Assembly: GCF_023715585.1 (NCBI RefSeq)
Contig: NZ_JAMBOK010000001.1
Location: forward strand, 1,178,001 to 1,242,000
Direction of reading: 5' to 3'
Source: Sporosarcina luteola
GTDB taxonomy: Bacteria > Bacillota > Bacilli > Bacillales_A > Planococcaceae
Length of the DNA stretch: 64,000 nucleotides
The position numbers and the translations under genes are program-made. The notes below the pieces were generated by a model that saw nothing but the letters and a program-made list of their open reading frames with translations, did not search any database and had not been told where the DNA came from. Positions 35,972 to 46,125 of the stretch are shown here, in pieces (positions within the stretch are counted from its first letter, which is position 1; each line of letters starts with the position of its first letter).

Positions 35972-37383
35972 TGAAAAAGCTCACATTGAGCAGAAAGATT
36001 TTAATTGTCCTTTTATCGAGTCTCGCTTTCACAATCCTGTTTTCATTTTTCTTTATACACTTCCTTTATTCCAAACTGTATCTGTCGAGTATAGAGGAAT
36101 CGATCGTCTATCAAGGAAAACGGACTGCATCCCACTACCATTACGGCGAGTTGAGTGATGAAATCATTGAAAAGATCCATTGGTACAACATCGTATCCGA
36201 ATACGAAGTAATTGTTGTTGACCAGCTGGAAGACCTGACTTCGTACTTTCCCTACAAAATTAATTATCAAAACCTTGTCAGCAACGAGGACCGGGAAAAG
36301 CTCAATAAAGGCGCTTACATTAAGAAAAAAGGCTATGTAGAGGAGTTGGACCGGGAAGTTTTAGGAGCCATTTTCCCGATAAAGGGCGAAACGGGTCTAC
36401 TCGGATTCATTTACATATATGTCCCGCTCGCAGCGATTCAAGATGTCTTCCGGGAAAGCATTCCCCTGCTGATTTCTGTAGGGACTCTCTTCTTTTTCAT
36501 TCTGTTTCTTGTCCTGAATCGTGCTTGGCAGTCGCTGTTCAGACCGTTGCAGGAACTCCAGAGGCTTTCGGCGGAAGTTTCTAAAGGGAATTACAGCAGC
36601 CGAATCGAAACCGAACGCGAGGATGAGATCGGCCAATTGGCGAATGCATTCAACTCGATGAGCCTTTCTTTGGAAGAGCAGGAGAATCGGAAGAAGGAAT
36701 TCACTTCCAACCTCGTCCATGAACTGCGGACTCCATTGACGTATATCGGCGGCTATACACATGTCTTGAAGGAAAAGATCTATTCATCACCAGAAGAAGC
36801 GGAAAGTTACTTGACGACCATCGAAAAAGAAACTGTGCGTCTGAATAAGCTGATCAATGATTTGGTTGAACTGAATCATCTGCAGGAGGATCTGTATGTC
36901 CTTGTCGATGAACCGATTGTCATTGCACAAATCATTTTAGATACGTTGGATTTATTCAATATCCTCATATCCGAAAAAGGATTGGAATTACGGATTGACA
37001 TTGAGGAAGACTTTATTTTGACCGGGGATCCGAAAAGGATTCAACAAGTTTTCTACAACATCATCGACAATGCCGTCAAATATTCCATTGATAAAGGAAC
37101 ACTGGAAGTTCAGCTGAAGTCTGTCGGACAGTATGTAGAATTCAAAGTGATGAATGAAGGGATTAGCATTCCTGAAGACGATATCGGCAGGATCGGAGAA
37201 CGTTTTTTCCGAACCGACAAGGCAAGGAACCGGACAACTGGCGGGTCTGGACTTGGCCTATCGATCGTGAAGGAAATCATACGTCTGCATGGAGGCACCT
37301 TTTCCATCGAAAGCGACCCGGTGGCTGGGACTACGGTGACTGTACGTCTTCTAAATAAAATGAAAGATGGGGATGTCCATTGA
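35971..37383 (+). CDS. Sensor histidine kinase
   Basis: 470 residues. Two membrane helices (residues ~10-33 and ~165-185) enclose an extracellular sensor of ~130 residues; HAMP follows (RPLQELQRLSAEVSKGNYSS). The H-box is LVHELRTPLTYIGGY, the N-box FYNIIDNAVKYS, and the G boxes are RTTGGSGLGLSIVKE and GTTVTVRLL. Frame choice: the ATG at 35968 also fits, but 35971 sits better after GAGGTG. The signal is unknown; the SCO and FixH neighbours suggest copper or redox. Confidence 0.93.
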   Translation: MKKLTLSRKILIVLLSSLAFTILFSFFFIHFLYSKLYLSSIEESIVYQGKRTASHYHYGELSDEIIEKIHWYNIVSEYEVIVVDQLEDLTSYFPYKINYQNLVSNEDREKLNKGAYIKKKGYVEELDREVLGAIFPIKGETGLLGFIYIYVPLAAIQDVFRESIPLLISVGTLFFFILFLVLNRAWQSLFRPLQELQRLSAEVSKGNYSSRIETEREDEIGQLANAFNSMSLSLEEQENRKKEFTSNLVHELRTPLTYIGGYTHVLKEKIYSSPEEAESYLTTIEKETVRLNKLINDLVELNHLQEDLYVLVDEPIVIAQIILDTLDLFNILISEKGLELRIDIEEDFILTGDPKRIQQVFYNIIDNAVKYSIDKGTLEVQLKSVGQYVEFKVMNEGISIPEDDIGRIGERFFRTDKARNRTTGGSGLGLSIVKEIIRLHGGTFSIESDPVAGTTVTVRLLNKMKDGDVH

Positions 37384-37949
37384 AAACAACCAGATTGCTT
37401 TTCATGCTTGTCATTGCCGTGTTTCTGTTATCAGCTTGCGGCCAACCGAATCAAACGGGCAGGCAAGTGACCTCTTTCTCATTCACCGATCAAAATGGAA
37501 ATCCATTCGGTACCGATCAGCTTTCCGGTAAAGTGTGGATTGCTGATTTTATTTTCACCACTTGCGAATCGGTTTGCATTCCGATGTCCCAAAAAATGGC
37601 CGAGCTGCAAACAGCATTCAAGGAGCAAGGCATTGAAGTGGAATTCGTTACATTCACCGTCGATCCGGAAACTGACACACCTCAGCTATTAAAGGAATAC
37701 ATAGGACAGTTTTCACAAGACGAGTCGAATTGGCATTTATTGACGGGCTATTCGCAGGAAGCAATTGAGAATTTGGCATTAAATCAATTCCAGACAATTG
37801 TGCAGAAGCCGAATGAATCCCGGCAGGTCATCCACGGAACGAATTTTTTCATCATCGATCAGCAAGGTACGATTGTGAATGAATATAGTTATACCGAGGA
37901 ATCATTTGAAGAACAGATGATGAGTGAAGTTAAACGTCTTGTGAAATGA
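37380..37949 (+). CDS. SCO1/SenC-family lipoprotein
   Basis: 189 residues from a TTG overlapping the kinase stop by 4 bp, with GGGGATG in front. Lipobox LLSACGQ; thioredoxin-like fold with the copper-binding Cys pair in TCESVCIPM and the third ligand His in VIHGTNFF near residue 153. SCO proteins deliver copper to the CuA centre of cytochrome c oxidase or act as thiol reductases. Coupled to the two-component system, an arrangement pointing to regulated copper or redox homeostasis. Confidence 0.9.
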   Translation: MKTTRLLFMLVIAVFLLSACGQPNQTGRQVTSFSFTDQNGNPFGTDQLSGKVWIADFIFTTCESVCIPMSQKMAELQTAFKEQGIEVEFVTFTVDPETDTPQLLKEYIGQFSQDESNWHLLTGYSQEAIENLALNQFQTIVQKPNESRQVIHGTNFFIIDQQGTIVNEYSYTEESFEEQMMSEVKRLVK

Positions 37950-38023
37950 ACGGCGGATTGATTGGCGTTCGAGCATAAAACTGATAGCATGAATGCAATA
38001 AACAATTCCCGGGAGGAATCCGC

Positions 38024-38323
38024 TTGAAAGAAACCGTTTCTTCTTTACATTATTTCACAATCGAGCGGTCAATCGATTGGTTTACCCAGAAACACCAGCA
38101 AACGACCCGCACCCTTCTTTTATCCAAGGAGTCAATTGTCACATCGGAACATACTTTTTCATTGGAGCATGTCCTCGATGTTTCGTATCGGCCATTTTCA
38201 AATGGCACAGGGCTTTTCTACCTGCATACGAATCGGGGAGTTTTCACTTTTGGCGTCAAGGAAGATCCAAACGAATTCATCAGATCCTATAAGCGGTTAA
38301 AAGGGGATCCATTCTCTATTTAA
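38024..38323 (+). CDS. Small conserved protein, unrecognised
   Basis: 99 residues from a TTG with GGGAGG 7 nt upstream. Beta-rich: TIERSIDWFTQK, TLLLSKESIVTSEHTFSLEHVLDVSYR, and GLFYLHTNRGVFTFGVKEDPNEFI, the last resembling the end of a bacterial PH-like domain. No membrane helix. Lies 74 bp after the SCO gene. Confidence 0.65.
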   Translation: MKETVSSLHYFTIERSIDWFTQKHQQTTRTLLLSKESIVTSEHTFSLEHVLDVSYRPFSNGTGLFYLHTNRGVFTFGVKEDPNEFIRSYKRLKGDPFSI

Positions 38324-38343
38324 CGTACGGGGCACTTCCTTTT

Positions 38344-38368
38344 GTTTAATTTGTCTTAATTGAGGTAT
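38344..38368 (+). promoter_or_regulatory. SigB-type promoter
   Basis: GTTTAA (38344-38349), a 13-bp spacer, AGGTAT (38363-38368): 6/6 and 5/6 matches to the SigB consensus GTTTAA-N13-15-GGGTAT. It lies 35 bp before the YflT-type stress gene, a family known to be SigB-controlled. Confidence 0.7.
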
Positions 38369-38403
38369 ATAAAGTACAAATACAATTGGGAGGTAATTTT
38401 ACT

Positions 38404-38724
38404 ATGGTTTTGAAAAAAATCGTTGAAAATGCAGTACAAGCAAAGAAGGAAATTGATGAATTAACGACACAAGGATATACACATGACGATATCTATATTT
38501 TTGCCCATGATAAAAAAAGGACCGAACATATTACGGATGCACTTGACACAGAAACTGTCGGCATGAAGGAACAAGGCTTCCTTGACAGCATGAAAAACAT
38601 GTTCACTTCCCGTGGAGACGAACTCCGCAGCAAAATGGAGGCTGCCGGTTTGACAGCAGAGGAAGCATCCGAAGCGGAAAAAGAGCTGGACCATGGCAAA
38701 CTTGTATTGATTGCGAAGAAATAA
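38404..38724 (+). CDS. yflT: General stress protein, YflT-type
   Basis: 106 residues from the ATG after GGGAGG; the frame extends 6 codons upstream through that site. GYTHDDIYIFAHDKKRTEHITDAL is the YflT heat-induced stress domain, followed by an acidic helix TAEEASEAEKELDHGKLVLIAKK. A good SigB promoter lies directly upstream and a terminator directly downstream, so it is a single-gene SigB unit. Molecular role unknown. Confidence 0.85.
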   Translation: MVLKKIVENAVQAKKEIDELTTQGYTHDDIYIFAHDKKRTEHITDALDTETVGMKEQGFLDSMKNMFTSRGDELRSKMEAAGLTAEEASEAEKELDHGKLVLIAKK

Positions 38725-38759
38725 TGGAAATACATTGGTTAACCAATGTAATTTAATCC

Positions 38760-38810
38760 TGGCGGCTGCATTCCCCAATTTTAATGGGAAGCAGCCGCCT
38801 TTTCATTTTT
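38760..38810 (+). terminator. Terminator of the YflT gene
   Basis: GGCGGCTGCATTCCC pairs with GGGAAGCAGCCGCC, followed by TTTTCATTTTT. Confidence 0.88.
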
Positions 38811-38879
38811 ATCGTACCTGCATCCTACACGAAACGCTATTTTTCCGTTATGATATGTAATGAAAGCAGGTGCAATTCT

Positions 38880-39251
38880 TTGGATAACAAATTATGGAAA
38901 ATAGGTTTTTTTACAGCTCTGACTTCCTTTGTACTGCTCATCTTAGGGATTCGGACCATCTTAGGGACGGAATTAGTATTCAAGAACTACTTAACGTTTG
39001 GTGTGTTCAGTCTGACTGTCGGCATACTGGCGTCTTCTTTGCTCTTCTATAAAATGAAGATTGCCTTCCGAATTTTCATGGCCTCCCTCGTATTAGGATT
39101 CGCTGAGTTTTTCCGCAGCTTCCTCATGGACAAGAACGGTTTTGGAGACCTGATTGGTGTCCTTTCGCTATTCATTATCACGACGTTCGGTTTCGGGCTC
39201 GGCATTATCGTGCAATTCATTGTCATCGGCATCCGAAAAGTAAAAGAATAG
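38880..39251 (+). CDS. Small integral membrane protein, unrecognised
   Basis: 123 residues from a TTG 7 nt after AGCAGGTG; the longer frame begins inside the preceding terminator. Four helices, for example IGFFTALTSFVLLILGI, FGVFSLTVGILASSLLF, IAFRIFMASLVLGFAEFF and LSLFIITTFGFGLGIIVQF. Positive-inside ends (RKVKE). No family recognised. Confidence 0.65.
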   Translation: MDNKLWKIGFFTALTSFVLLILGIRTILGTELVFKNYLTFGVFSLTVGILASSLLFYKMKIAFRIFMASLVLGFAEFFRSFLMDKNGFGDLIGVLSLFIITTFGFGLGIIVQFIVIGIRKVKE

Positions 39252-39259
39252 GAATGGTT

Positions 39260-39299
39260 AAATGGCCGCCTCATATATATGGAGTGCGGTCTTTTTTTG
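39260..39299 (+). terminator. Terminator
   Basis: GGCCGC/GCGGTC with an inner CTCATATATATGGAG stem, then T7. Confidence 0.7.
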
Positions 39300-39357
39300 T
39301 GTTGGATTAAAACTATTGAAAATCAATTGAATAGTTGGTTTCCAAGGGATATAGTGA

Positions 39358-40815
<1,458 letters not shown>

Positions 40816-40820
40816 GTTGA

Positions 40821-40880
40821 TAATGGAGCTCTTGTTGAAATAATTGAGCCCTTGCGCGATTAATTGAGCCCTTGATGCGA
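40821..40880 (+). repeat. Short TTGAGCYCTTG array, copy 2
   Basis: Three units start at 40821, 40841 and 40861, exactly 20 bp apart: TAATKGAGCYCTTG followed by six variable bases. It starts 5 bp after the tpl stop codon and ends at the rlmN terminator. Confidence 0.75.
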
Positions 40881-40912
40881 AAAACGCATGCCGTTTTTAC
40901 CGGCATGCGTTC
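40879..40912 (-). terminator. Terminator of rlmN
   Basis: ACGCATGCCG, loop GTAAAAA, CGGCATGCGT and T4 on the minus strand, 8 bp after the rlmN stop. It may also stop tpl transcription. Confidence 0.85.
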
Positions 40913-40919
40913 CTCTACT

Positions 40920-41987
40920 TTATTTCGCTACTTTATCTTTTTTGATCTGTTTGCTTCGCAATTGTCCGCAAGCCGCGTCGATGTCTGTACCTTGCTCCCA
41001 TCGAACGCCGCAGTTGATGCCGCGCTTTTTCAACGCATCATGGAATGACTTGATTGCTTCAGGTTTGCTTCGCTGGTATTGCCCGTGCTCATCGACCGGG
41101 TTGTACGGGATGAGGTTTACGTAAGACAAATGCCGTTTATTATACAGCAGTTTCGCCAATTGCTCGGCTTCCGCGACGTGATCATTCACGTCATCCAACA
41201 GAATGTATTCGAAAGTGATTCTGCGGTTTGTCGTTTCCAAATAATAATCGATCGAGTCCATCAGCTTTTCAATCGGATATGCTTTATTGATTTTCATGAT
41301 GCTCGTCCGCAAGTCATTGTTCGGCGCATGAAGGGATACCGCCAAATTGATTTGGATGTTTTCTTCAGCAAACTCGCGAATTTTCGGTGTCAGGCCGCTC
41401 GTTGAAACGGTGATGTGACGCGCACCGATCGATAACCCTTTCTGGTCATTGATGACACGCAGGAAGTTCATCAAATTCGTGTAGTTGTCGAACGGTTCGC
41501 CGATGCCCATGACGACGATATGGCTGACACGCTCTCCATTGCCGACCTCATCAAGATGCTGTTGCACTTTCATGATCTGACCGACGATTTCACCTGCATC
41601 CAAATCCCTGTTTTTCTTCAATAAACCACTCGCGCAAAAACTGCAGCCGATATTGCATCCAACTTGTGTTGTTACACATACTGAGTGGCCGTACGGAAAT
41701 TTCATCAAAACGGTTTCAATCAAGTTTCCGTCCTGCATTTTGAAAAGGAATTTAATCGTCCCGTCGTCGGAAACTTGCTTCACCGACTGCTCAAGCGTCT
41801 GTATCACAAAATTTTCATCCATAAGTTGGATGCATTCTTTATTTATATTTTTCATGTCTGCAAAGTCTGTGACACGCTTTTTGTAAAGCCAGTCCCATAC
41901 TTGTGCAGCACGGAATTTCTTTTGTCCATTTTCGACTAGCCAATCTGTCAGCTGTTCGAGGGTCAAGCCATAAATTGATTTTTTCAT
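40920..41987 (-). CDS. rlmN: 23S rRNA (A2503-C2)/tRNA (A37-C2) methyltransferase RlmN
   Basis: 355 residues. Radical SAM cluster Cys in CNIGCSFC (residues ~118-125); GIGEPFDNY and ISVGT-like SAM contacts [12 protein letters not shown]; catalytic Cys in [19 protein letters not shown] near the C-terminus. It methylates C2 of A2503 in 23S rRNA. Monocistronic; the start ATG is supported by [13 protein letters not shown]. Confidence 0.96.
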   Translation of the reverse strand: MKKSIYGLTLEQLTDWLVENGQKKFRAAQVWDWLYKKRVTDFADMKNINKECIQLMDENFVIQTLEQSVKQVSDDGTIKFLFKMQDGNLIETVLMKFPYGHSVCVTTQVGCNIGCSFCASGLLKKNRDLDAGEIVGQIMKVQQHLDEVGNGERVSHIVVMGIGEPFDNYTNLMNFLRVINDQKGLSIGARHITVSTSGLTPKIREFAEENIQINLAVSLHAPNNDLRTSIMKINKAYPIEKLMDSIDYYLETTNRRITFEYILLDDVNDHVAEAEQLAKLLYNKRHLSYVNLIPYNPVDEHGQYQRSKPEAIKSFHDALKKRGINCGVRWEQGTDIDAACGQLRSKQIKKDKVAK

Positions 41988-42051
41988 GTCAATTCCTCAC
42001 TTCTCACTTTTGCATTCAGTCATTATATCATAAAAACGGCGAAAACAGAAG

Positions 42052-42083
42052 AAAAAAGCTGCCACGTCTATAGACAGCTTACA
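42052..42083 (-). terminator. Terminator after 42084 gene
   Basis: AAGCTGTC and GGCAGCTT with loop TATAGACGT, then TTTTTTC on the minus strand. Confidence 0.75.
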
Positions 42084-42266
42084 TTACTTTGGCTCATTCG
42101 CCTTGTTTTTATCCTGTTTTATTTTCATGAGGAGAACGAATACATTCATCAGCGCCAAAACAGTGAAGAATATGGCAATGCCTGTCTGTCCCTTCGTGAA
42201 ACGGTCAATTGCAAAATAGCCTAAGAAGATGATCAATGCGATATCGATGAATTTTGGTGTAGTCAT
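42084..42266 (-). CDS. Small two-helix membrane protein, 60 aa
   Basis: Helices FIDIALIIFLGYFAIDRF and IAIFFTVLALMNVFVLLM separated by TKGQTG, with a Lys-rich C-terminus. The ATG has GGGGGAAGGCATTTAA in front and the gene has its own terminator, so it is a believable gene. It lies downstream of the his operon but with ~80 bp between. Function unknown. Confidence 0.65.
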   Translation of the reverse strand: MTTPKFIDIALIIFLGYFAIDRFTKGQTGIAIFFTVLALMNVFVLLMKIKQDKNKANEPK

Positions 42267-42348
42267 TTAAATGCCTTCCCCCTTGACGCTAAAACTGCCT
42301 TCGACCTCAGTATAGCAGTTCCATGTCCCGCATTGCCATCCTCTTTTT

Positions 42349-43422
42349 TTAAATTCGGATATCGACTGCTAGCACTTGTTCCAGTTTTCGAAGGAGGCTA
42401 TCCATCTGTTCGTCCGTACCAACCGAAATGCGTAAATAGTTACCGATTTCAGGTTGATTGAAGTGACGGACGAGAATCCCCGCTTCTTTTAACTGCTTAT
42501 ACATTTCAGCGGCTGCTCTTTCGGCATGCTTGGCAAATACGAAGTTCGCCTGTGACGGCAAGACGTGAAATCCCATCTCCTTTAAAGCTTCAATAAGTCG
42601 GTTCCGTGTCTCTTTAATTTTCAACACCGTACTGTTGAAGTATTTCCGGTCCTTGAATGCAGCCGTCGCCCCGGCAATCGCCAGCCTGTCGACCGTATAG
42701 GAGTTGAATGAATCCTTAATCCGTACAAGCGCCTCAATTAAATCCGGATGGCCGATTGCATAGCCGACGCGCATGCCTGCAAGTGAGCGGGATTTTGAAG
42801 TTGTCTGGATGACAAGCAGATTGTCATACGACCTGACCAATTCCACAGCAGATGCGGTTGCAAAATCAATATACGCTTCATCGATAATGACAATTCGATC
42901 GGGGTTATTGAGTAAAATAGATTCGATAGATGAGAGATCCATATAAAGGCTTGTCGGCGCGTTCGGATTCGGTAGGATGACGCCGCCTTCAGAACCGAAG
43001 AAGGATTCCGCTGGCAAAGTGAAATCTTCATTCACACGAACTAGCTCATATGGAATATTGAACAGCTTTGCGTATACCGGATAGAAGCTATATGTGATAT
43101 TCGGAAAGCGGATCGGTTTACCTGGATGGAAGAACGCCATGAATGAAAAAGCCAGAACCTCATCCGACCCGTTCCCGACGAAAACTCCGTCCGTTGATAA
43201 GTCGTAGGTTTCTGCAATGGCTTGTCGTAGTTCGTCCGCTGTCGGGGATGGATACAGCCGGAGCTTTCCCTCCAACTCTTCCACTATCGCCTCTTTTACG
43301 CGAGGACTTGGTGGATACGGGTTTTCATTCGTATTCAATTTAATGATATCCGGATCATTCAGTTGTTCGCCCGGCACGTACGGCTCGGTCCGTTTCACCA
43401 TTTCGCTCCAGAGCCTATTCAT
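42349..43422 (-). CDS. hisC: Histidinol-phosphate aminotransferase
   Basis: 357 residues. PLP Lys in [19 protein letters not shown] near residue 215; [12 protein letters not shown] is the HisC N-terminal signature, with [14 protein letters not shown] following. It converts imidazole acetol phosphate and glutamate into histidinol phosphate. Last gene of the operon; its ATG overlaps the hisI stop by 8 bp. In B. subtilis hisC lies in the trp region instead. Confidence 0.93.
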   Translation of the reverse strand: MNRLWSEMVKRTEPYVPGEQLNDPDIIKLNTNENPYPPSPRVKEAIVEELEGKLRLYPSPTADELRQAIAETYDLSTDGVFVGNGSDEVLAFSFMAFFHPGKPIRFPNITYSFYPVYAKLFNIPYELVRVNEDFTLPAESFFGSEGGVILPNPNAPTSLYMDLSSIESILLNNPDRIVIIDEAYIDFATASAVELVRSYDNLLVIQTTSKSRSLAGMRVGYAIGHPDLIEALVRIKDSFNSYTVDRLAIAGATAAFKDRKYFNSTVLKIKETRNRLIEALKEMGFHVLPSQANFVFAKHAERAAAEMYKQLKEAGILVRHFNQPEIGNYLRISVGTDEQMDSLLRKLEQVLAVDIRI

Positions 43423-44059
43423 CCAGCACCACTTCCTTCTTCGGCCTTCTCTCCCGTAGGATCGCCTTCACTTCATCAACAGACACATCGAGCAATTCCA
43501 TAAGGACAAGCGTGTGATACGTCAAATCGGCAAGTTCATTCGTCACTTCATCCTTATCCCGATTTTTCGCCCCAATGACGACTTCCGTCGATTCTTCCCC
43601 GATCTTCTTTAATACTTTATCGACTCCTTCACGGAATAGATAAGAAGTGTAGGATCCTTCCACAGGATTCGCACGCCGGATTTTAATCTCATCAACGACT
43701 TCATGCACGACGCTGCGAACTGAACCGCTCTCTTCAAATCCGATGGAATGAAAGCAAGTCGTTTCACCCGTATGGCATGCGGGCCCGGCTGGCGCCACTT
43801 GGATGAGGATCGCATCCTGATCGCAGTCCACGGAAATCCGTTTAACAGCTTGTCGATTGCCGGAAGTCGCGCCTTTATTCCAAAGCTCCTGCCTGGAACG
43901 GCTGTAAAACCAAGTCTCTTTCGTGTCAAGCGTCTTTTCAATGGATTCCCGGTTCATATAGGCGAGCATGAGCACTTCCCCTGTCCGCTCATCCTGTACA
44001 ATAGCGGGAACCAAACCGTTCTGATCATATATAAGTGCATCTAGGTTAAAATTCATCAT
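43415..44059 (-). CDS. hisI: Bifunctional phosphoribosyl-AMP cyclohydrolase/phosphoribosyl-ATP pyrophosphatase
   Basis: 214 residues; a HisI-HisE fusion. Cyclohydrolase half: [13 protein letters not shown] and [10 protein letters not shown] supply the metal ligands. Pyrophosphohydrolase half (from ~residue 115): [21 protein letters not shown] with the acidic metal site. It carries out steps two and three of histidine synthesis. Overlaps hisF and hisC. Confidence 0.94.
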   Translation of the reverse strand: MMNFNLDALIYDQNGLVPAIVQDERTGEVLMLAYMNRESIEKTLDTKETWFYSRSRQELWNKGATSGNRQAVKRISVDCDQDAILIQVAPAGPACHTGETTCFHSIGFEESGSVRSVVHEVVDEIKIRRANPVEGSYTSYLFREGVDKVLKKIGEESTEVVIGAKNRDKDEVTNELADLTYHTLVLMELLDVSVDEVKAILRERRPKKEVVLDE

Positions 44060-44817
44060 GATTCATTCCCTGCGACTTGTTTTTGTTCGTCCAAATATGT
44101 CTTTAATTCACCGATATGGATTTCATCAAAGTGGAATACTGAGGCAGCAAGGGCGGCGCTCGCCTTCCCTTCCGTCAAGACTTCCACGAAATGTTCGGGC
44201 TTGCCCGCTCCACCGCTCGCAATAATCGGTATGCTCACCGCTTCAGCCATCGCTTTGTTAAGCTGGATATCATAGCCATCCTTCACGCCGTCTTCATCGA
44301 TGCTGTTAATGACAAGTTCACCGGCGCCGAGTTGCTCTCCTGTCATTGCCCACTCAATTGCATCCAGCCCGGTTTCTTCCATGCCGCCTTTTGAGAAGAC
44401 AGACCATTTTCCGGGACCGGTTCTCTTGACGTCCATTGAGAGCATGATCCGCTCGGAACCGAATTTCTCAGCAGCTTCTCGAATCAATTCCGGATTCAGC
44501 AAAGCGGCGCTATTAATGGATACTTTGTCTCCGCCGACGGCTAAGATTTTTTCGACGTCATCGATGGTCCTTATTCCACCACCGACGATGAAAGGAATCG
44601 TAACCTCTTGCGCAATCTCTTCAATCAAATCAAGGAATATCTCCCTGTTCTTCGTAGAGGCGGATATATCATAAAAGACGAGTTCATCCGCACCGTCCGC
44701 TACGTATTTTTTCGCAAGCGTCAGGGGATCTGCAACATCTTGTACATCGAGGAACTTCTTCCCTTTCACAACTTTCCGGTTATCGATGTCCATGCAAGGT
44801 ATAATCCTATTCTTCAT
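44056..44817 (-). CDS. hisF: Imidazole glycerol phosphate synthase, cyclase subunit
   Basis: 253 residues, a (beta/alpha)8 barrel. Catalytic Asp in IIPCMDIDN (residue ~10) and Asp in LSMDVKRTG (~130); phosphate sites VGGGIRT and [12 protein letters not shown]. The ammonia-gate set (Arg near position 4-5, the Glu in AGE, Lys in GDKVSIN) is present. Normally HisF gets ammonia from the glutaminase HisH, but no hisH lies in this operon. Overlaps hisA and hisI by 4 bp. Confidence 0.94.
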   Translation of the reverse strand: MKNRIIPCMDIDNRKVVKGKKFLDVQDVADPLTLAKKYVADGADELVFYDISASTKNREIFLDLIEEIAQEVTIPFIVGGGIRTIDDVEKILAVGGDKVSINSAALLNPELIREAAEKFGSERIMLSMDVKRTGPGKWSVFSKGGMEETGLDAIEWAMTGEQLGAGELVINSIDEDGVKDGYDIQLNKAMAEAVSIPIIASGGAGKPEHFVEVLTEGKASAALAASVFHFDEIHIGELKTYLDEQKQVAGNES

Positions 44818-45527
44818 CGTTGCACCTCCAGTACTCTTTCCAAGGATAATGTCCCTTCATACAACGCTTTCCCGATGATGACGCCATATAGATTCATCTG
44901 TTTCAGCTTTGCGATATCCTCAATCGTCGATACACCGCCGGAAGCGATGACGTCCATATCGGATGCTTTGCTCACCACATATAACTCATCGAAATTCGGT
45001 CCTTGCAGCATGCCGTCTTTCATAATGTCGGTATACACGACCGTTTTGACACCTGCACCTTCAAGCCATCGGAGCAATTTGACCGCCTTGACATCCGTCG
45101 TTTCCGTCCAGCCGTCCGTCGCAACGAATCCATTTCGTGCGTCGATCGACACTGCGATTTTTCCAGCATACTTGGCGACCGCTTCTTCGACGAACTGTGG
45201 GTTTTGAATGGCAGCCGTCCCGATTATGACCCTGCTGACGCCGCTTGCGATAAGTGAATCGATCGTTTCCATCGACCGAATCCCTCCACCGACTTGGACA
45301 GGTATGTTCACAACCTTCACGATTTCCCTAATTGCCTCAGCATTCAATGAATCACCGGTTTTCGCGCCGTCCAAATCGACAACGTGTATGTACGCGGCGC
45401 CTTGCGTTTCCCAGTCTTTTGCCACTTTCGATGGTGATTCATGATAGATGGTCTCCTGGGCATAGTCGCCTTGGATAAGACGGACGCATTTGCCTCCTCT
45501 AATATCGATTGCTGGAAATAAAATCAT
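44814..45527 (-). CDS. hisA: ProFAR isomerase HisA
   Basis: 237 residues, (beta/alpha)8 barrel. FPAIDIRGGKCVRL with the catalytic Asp near residue 8, VDLDGAKTG, VGGGIRSMETID, and Asp in YTDIMKDGMLQGPN. GGGGGA lies 7 nt before its ATG, 13 bp after the hisB stop: exactly where hisH would be expected. Confidence 0.94.
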   Translation of the reverse strand: MILFPAIDIRGGKCVRLIQGDYAQETIYHESPSKVAKDWETQGAAYIHVVDLDGAKTGDSLNAEAIREIVKVVNIPVQVGGGIRSMETIDSLIASGVSRVIIGTAAIQNPQFVEEAVAKYAGKIAVSIDARNGFVATDGWTETTDVKAVKLLRWLEGAGVKTVVYTDIMKDGMLQGPNFDELYVVSKASDMDVIASGGVSTIEDIAKLKQMNLYGVIIGKALYEGTLSLERVLEVQR

Positions 45528-45540
45528 TGTCGACTCCCCC

Positions 45541-46125
45541 TTATAAAATCCCTTTTGTCGATGGAACCCCTTTAATTTCAGGGTTCACTGAACTCGCCAT
45601 GCGCAGAGCCCTTCCAAAACTCTTGAAAATGGATTCGATGATATGGTGGCTGTTCTTCCCGTATTGCAAATTGATATGCAATGTCACATTTGCATGCCGC
45701 GTGAAGGCGAGGAAAAACTCTTCCACCAGCTCGGTATCAAAATCCCCTACTTTGTCTTTCAATCCTTCGACGTTATAGACGAGGAAGGAACGTCCGCTTA
45801 TATCGAGTGATACCGTAGATAAGGCCTCATCCATCGGCGTCGACACCGTCGCATACCGTTCAATGCCTTCTTTCTCTCCAATGCCGAGATTGAACGCCTG
45901 GCCGAGCACGATGCCGATATCTTCGACCGTATGGTGTTGGTCGACGGCGAGATCTCCATCACAATCAACTGAAAAATCGAATCGTCCGTGATTCGCGAAC
46001 AGCGTCAACATATGGTCGAGAAAGCCGACACCTGTCCGAATATCCGTTTTCCCTGTTCCATCAATCGCAAATTCCAGTTCAATTGCTGTTTCTGCAGTGC
46101 TTCTACTAATTTTCCCACTTCTCAT
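45541..46125 (-). CDS. hisB: Imidazoleglycerol-phosphate dehydratase
   Basis: 194 residues, the monofunctional dehydratase. The two metal-binding His/Glu sets are visible: GFLDHMLTLFANHG and DQHHTVEDIGI in the first half, and FFLAFTRHANVTLHI and NSHHIIESIFKSFGRAL in the second. Overlaps hisD by 4 bp. Confidence 0.95.
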   Translation of the reverse strand: MRSGKISRSTAETAIELEFAIDGTGKTDIRTGVGFLDHMLTLFANHGRFDFSVDCDGDLAVDQHHTVEDIGIVLGQAFNLGIGEKEGIERYATVSTPMDEALSTVSLDISGRSFLVYNVEGLKDKVGDFDTELVEEFFLAFTRHANVTLHINLQYGKNSHHIIESIFKSFGRALRMASSVNPEIKGVPSTKGIL

